DNA from: Methanobacteriota archaeon
GTDB lineage: Archaea; Hydrothermarchaeota; Hydrothermarchaeia; Hydrothermarchaeales; JACQPM01
Length of the DNA: 5,814 nt
Direction: 5' to 3'
Assembly: GCA_016207475.1 (NCBI GenBank)
Contig: JACQPM010000053.1
Location: forward strand, 1-5,814
The notes beneath the pieces are model-generated. The model did not search any database. It was not told the DNA's origin and saw only the letters and a list, made by a program, of their open reading frames with translations. Every line of letters starts with the position of its first letter. Position 1 is the stretch's first letter. This document shows, one piece after another, positions 4,164 to 5,814 of this stretch. The position numbers and the translations under genes are program-made.

Positions 4164-5814
4164 CTAGCCCAGGAAGTCCGCCAGCGAGACCTGCTTGGCC
4201 CCGTCGTTGTCGAAGACTGAGCTGATGGACATCTCTAAAATCTTTATGCGCTGCTTCAGGTAGTCGTCCAGCCGGTACCGCTCGATCATCCCCTTGGTGA
4301 CCTCCAGGTACTTGGCCACGGCACCCCTGGAGACCGTCAGAACGAGCTTCCCGTTGCACCGACGACATTTCCCGGTCAGGGGGACCCGGCGGTACTTGGC
4401 GTTGCAGTCCACGCACCGGATCGTCTGCTTGGAGAAGGTCCTCAGGTTCCCGGCCAGGTCCGGCAGGAGGTGACCCTCGATGACCCGCTTCGCCACGTCC
4501 CGCTCGTCCACGGCCCTTATCTTGGCGGCCAGGTCGAGCTGGTGTTGGACCTTCTCGGTCATGGCCCCCAGGGTCTTGTAGGCGCTGATAGTGGGGCCCA
4601 TGGCGATGTCGGTGGTGCTGTGAGTGAACCGGAAGCCGTAGTACTGCTCGGGCCTGCCTATCCTCTCGCCGACGGTCTCGATGAGCCTCGCCACCTCCTG
4701 GGGCTTGGCGTACCGCAGGGTGGCCTCGTAGAAGGCCAGAGGATATTCTTCCACGATGTCCATGTTGTGGGCCTCGTCGTCCACCTCCCGGGGGTCGAGG
4801 CGGATGGTAAGGACGAGGGGCGCGTCCATCTTCCCGCCCCGGCTGCTGGGGAGGTAGGCCCTGGAGAAGTTGAGGAGGGCGTCCATGAGGAGGAAGATGG
4901 AGTCCTCGTCCCCGTCGCAGTTCCTCCGCTTGGCGGCGTGGAAGTATGGGTGGGCGTAGCCCACGCTCGCCCCTGTGAAGCCCACGATCCGCCCCAGGAT
5001 GGCGGCAGAGGTATGGGGCGCCAGGCCCAGGACCAGGTGCCCCAGGAGGTCCTCCCTCTTCTCGGCCCTGTAGTAGGGCTCCTGCCCATAGACCTTGACC
5101 AGGAGCTCATCGACGAACTTGGAGACCCTGAAGAGGTACCCGGCCCCGTCCTTGGGGAGGAGGATGTCCTGGCACTTCAGCTCCACCACCTGGTCCAGAG
5201 ACTCCAGGGGTGCCCCCCTGTAGTCTCTCTCGTAGCCCAGGGCCCGGAGCCGCTCCACTGCCACGCCTATCTCCCTGGGCTTGAAGTGGGTGAGGGGGAC
5301 GTCCGTGGCGTCGAACCGGGCGGTACCGTCCTTGAAAACATAGACCTCGTGCTTCGAGCGGAGGATGCCCTTCTCCAGGGCCTCGGGGATCTTCGGGGCC
5401 GAGGTCATCCCGATGACGCCCTTCAGATCCTTGGGGGTGTCGCCGACGGCGTATATGGCGCCCTCCAGGGCCTCCCGCACGTCCACCTCCCGCTTCTCGA
5501 AGTAGTTGGCGGGGGAGCCGCAGGCCCGGCAGCTCTCCTCGTCGGAGGGATGGCCAGAGGTGCAGACCCTCTTTAGCCTGGTCTCTCTACCGCACCGGGG
5601 GCAGAGGGTCTTGTAGGTCACCTCCTTGCAGGAGGCGCATTCCCTCCTGGCCACCTCGACCTCGACCTTTCCCTTCTTGGCGGCCGCCTTCTTCACGTCC
5701 CGCGTGCGCCCCCCTGCCTGGCCCACTGGGAAGAGGACGTTCACGGCGGGCTGCATCCTCCGCTCCCGGGCCTTCTCTGGGCGGCCCATGCGGGCCCCGA
5801 TATATGTCCTGGCC
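4164..5814 (-). CDS. polC: DNA polymerase D (archaeal PolII) large subunit DP2, C-terminal part, 5' partial
   Basis: Catalytic subunit of the archaeal replicative polymerase PolD, which pairs with the exonuclease subunit DP1. The reading frame stays open to the window edge. The eight residues before the first internal Met at 5789 (ARTYIGAR) fit the conserved family context of MGRPEKA, so that Met is not the start. The visible part is 549 residues; full DP2 is about 1,100-1,300. Counting from the Met at 5789: a first zinc knuckle C51-x2-C54/C63-x2-C66, a second cluster C76-x3-H80/C87-x2-C90, the catalytic motif NCDGDED at 290-296 (D292 and D294 are the expected metal-binding aspartates), a third knuckle C459-x2-C462/C475-x2-C478, and a terminal QVSLADFL at 533-540 that fits a PCNA-interacting (PIP) box. 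No intein interrupts the catalytic motif. The stop is TAG. The gene lies upstream of secF but is separated from it by a promoter-bearing gap. Identification is very secure. Confidence 0.97.
   Translation of the reverse strand, partial: ARTYIGARMGRPEKARERRMQPAVNVLFPVGQAGGRTRDVKKAAAKKGKVEVEVARRECASCKEVTYKTLCPRCGRETRLKRVCTSGHPSDEESCRACGSPANYFEKREVDVREALEGAIYAVGDTPKDLKGVIGMTSAPKIPEALEKGILRSKHEVYVFKDGTARFDATDVPLTHFKPREIGVAVERLRALGYERDYRGAPLESLDQVVELKCQDILLPKDGAGYLFRVSKFVDELLVKVYGQEPYYRAEKREDLLGHLVLGLAPHTSAAILGRIVGFTGASVGYAHPYFHAAKRRNCDGDEDSIFLLMDALLNFSRAYLPSSRGGKMDAPLVLTIRLDPREVDDEAHNMDIVEEYPLAFYEATLRYAKPQEVARLIETVGERIGRPEQYYGFRFTHSTTDIAMGPTISAYKTLGAMTEKVQHQLDLAAKIRAVDERDVAKRVIEGHLLPDLAGNLRTFSKQTIRCVDCNAKYRRVPLTGKCRRCNGKLVLTVSRGAVAKYLEVTKGMIERYRLDDYLKQRIKILEMSISSVFDNDGAKQVSLADFLG
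4170..4193 (-). other. C-terminal PCNA-interacting (PIP) motif of DP2
   Basis: Encodes QVSLADFL, one residue before the end of the protein. It fits the PIP consensus Q-x-x-hydrophobic-x-x-aromatic-aromatic, with Q, L and F in place and Leu in the last position instead of Phe/Tyr. A PIP box at the extreme DP2 C terminus is known in other archaeal PolD enzymes, where it tethers the polymerase to the sliding clamp. Binding here is inferred from the motif. Confidence 0.75.
4902..4922 (-). other. DP2 catalytic motif NCDGDED (empty intein site)
   Basis: Codons for Asn-Cys-Asp-Gly-Asp-Glu-Asp, preceded by HAAKRR. The N-x-D-x-D pattern is the two-metal active site of the PolD two-barrel catalytic core. 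Some archaeal polC genes carry an intein at this motif; here the coding sequence runs through uninterrupted. Confidence 0.9.

Noticed and set aside
4066..4416. A 117-codon N-terminal extension of secF
   Set aside because: The frame is open but overlaps polC in another frame, is Arg/Pro/Gly-rich without SecF similarity, and would start upstream of the TATA box. The ATG at 4065 is preferred.
4470..5576. A 368-codon open frame on the plus strand
   Set aside because: It lies wholly antisense to the clearly conserved DP2 gene. Its product is low-complexity (Gly, Val, Leu, Pro, His) and resembles no family. Long antisense frames are common in GC-rich coding DNA.
5787..5789. Met at 5789 as the real start of a short stand-alone polymerase protein
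   Set aside because: The frame is open to the window edge and the upstream residues TYIGAR belong to the conserved DP2 context, so the gene is cut by the window and not split.

Overview
The window is a stretch of an archaeal chromosome with every convincing gene on the minus strand. Transcription therefore runs from high to low coordinates. It holds six genes that read cleanly as conserved archaeal core functions: the C-terminal part of the replicative DNA polymerase D large subunit (polC/DP2, cut by the right edge), the Sec translocase accessory pair secF and secD, and the first four genes of an A-type (archaeal) ATP synthase operon in the order H, E, F, A, with A cut by the left edge. DP2, archaeal-type SecDF and the A-ATPase together point to a euryarchaeote in the broad sense and argue against Sulfolobus-like Thermoproteota, which lack PolD. 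The DNA is GC-rich by eye with many AGG arginine codons. I cannot place the organism more narrowly.

Layout along the transcribed strand. From 5814 to 4164 is the DP2 C-terminal region: the conserved MGRPEKA segment, two N-proximal zinc knuckles, the NCDGDED catalytic motif, a third zinc knuckle and a terminal PCNA-binding motif. A 98-base gap (4066-4163) carries a BRE/TATA promoter. It is followed by secF (4065-3214) and secD (3213-1765), which abut with no spacer. A 49-base gap (1716-1764) carries a second BRE/TATA promoter. Then come atpH (1715-1401), atpE (1378-770), atpF (773-453) and the N-terminal quarter of atpA (443-1), packed with a 22-base gap, a 4-base ATGA overlap and a 9-base gap. 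No RNA gene, repeat array, insertion sequence, CRISPR or clear terminator was found. No stretch longer than about 100 bases lacks a gene.

How it works together: SecF and SecD form the membrane complex that assists protein export through SecYEG. AtpH and AtpE form the peripheral stalk, AtpF is part of the central stalk and AtpA is the catalytic subunit of the ATP synthase. DP2 is the catalytic subunit of the replicative polymerase.

This is housekeeping sequence, and I do not see a previously undescribed system in it. The points that repay a second look are the two gene junctions (secF/secD and atpF/atpA) where the downstream gene continues in the same reading frame after a single TAG, the absence of I, K and C from their usual places in the ATPase operon, and smaller details of the DP2 metal-binding and PCNA-binding motifs.
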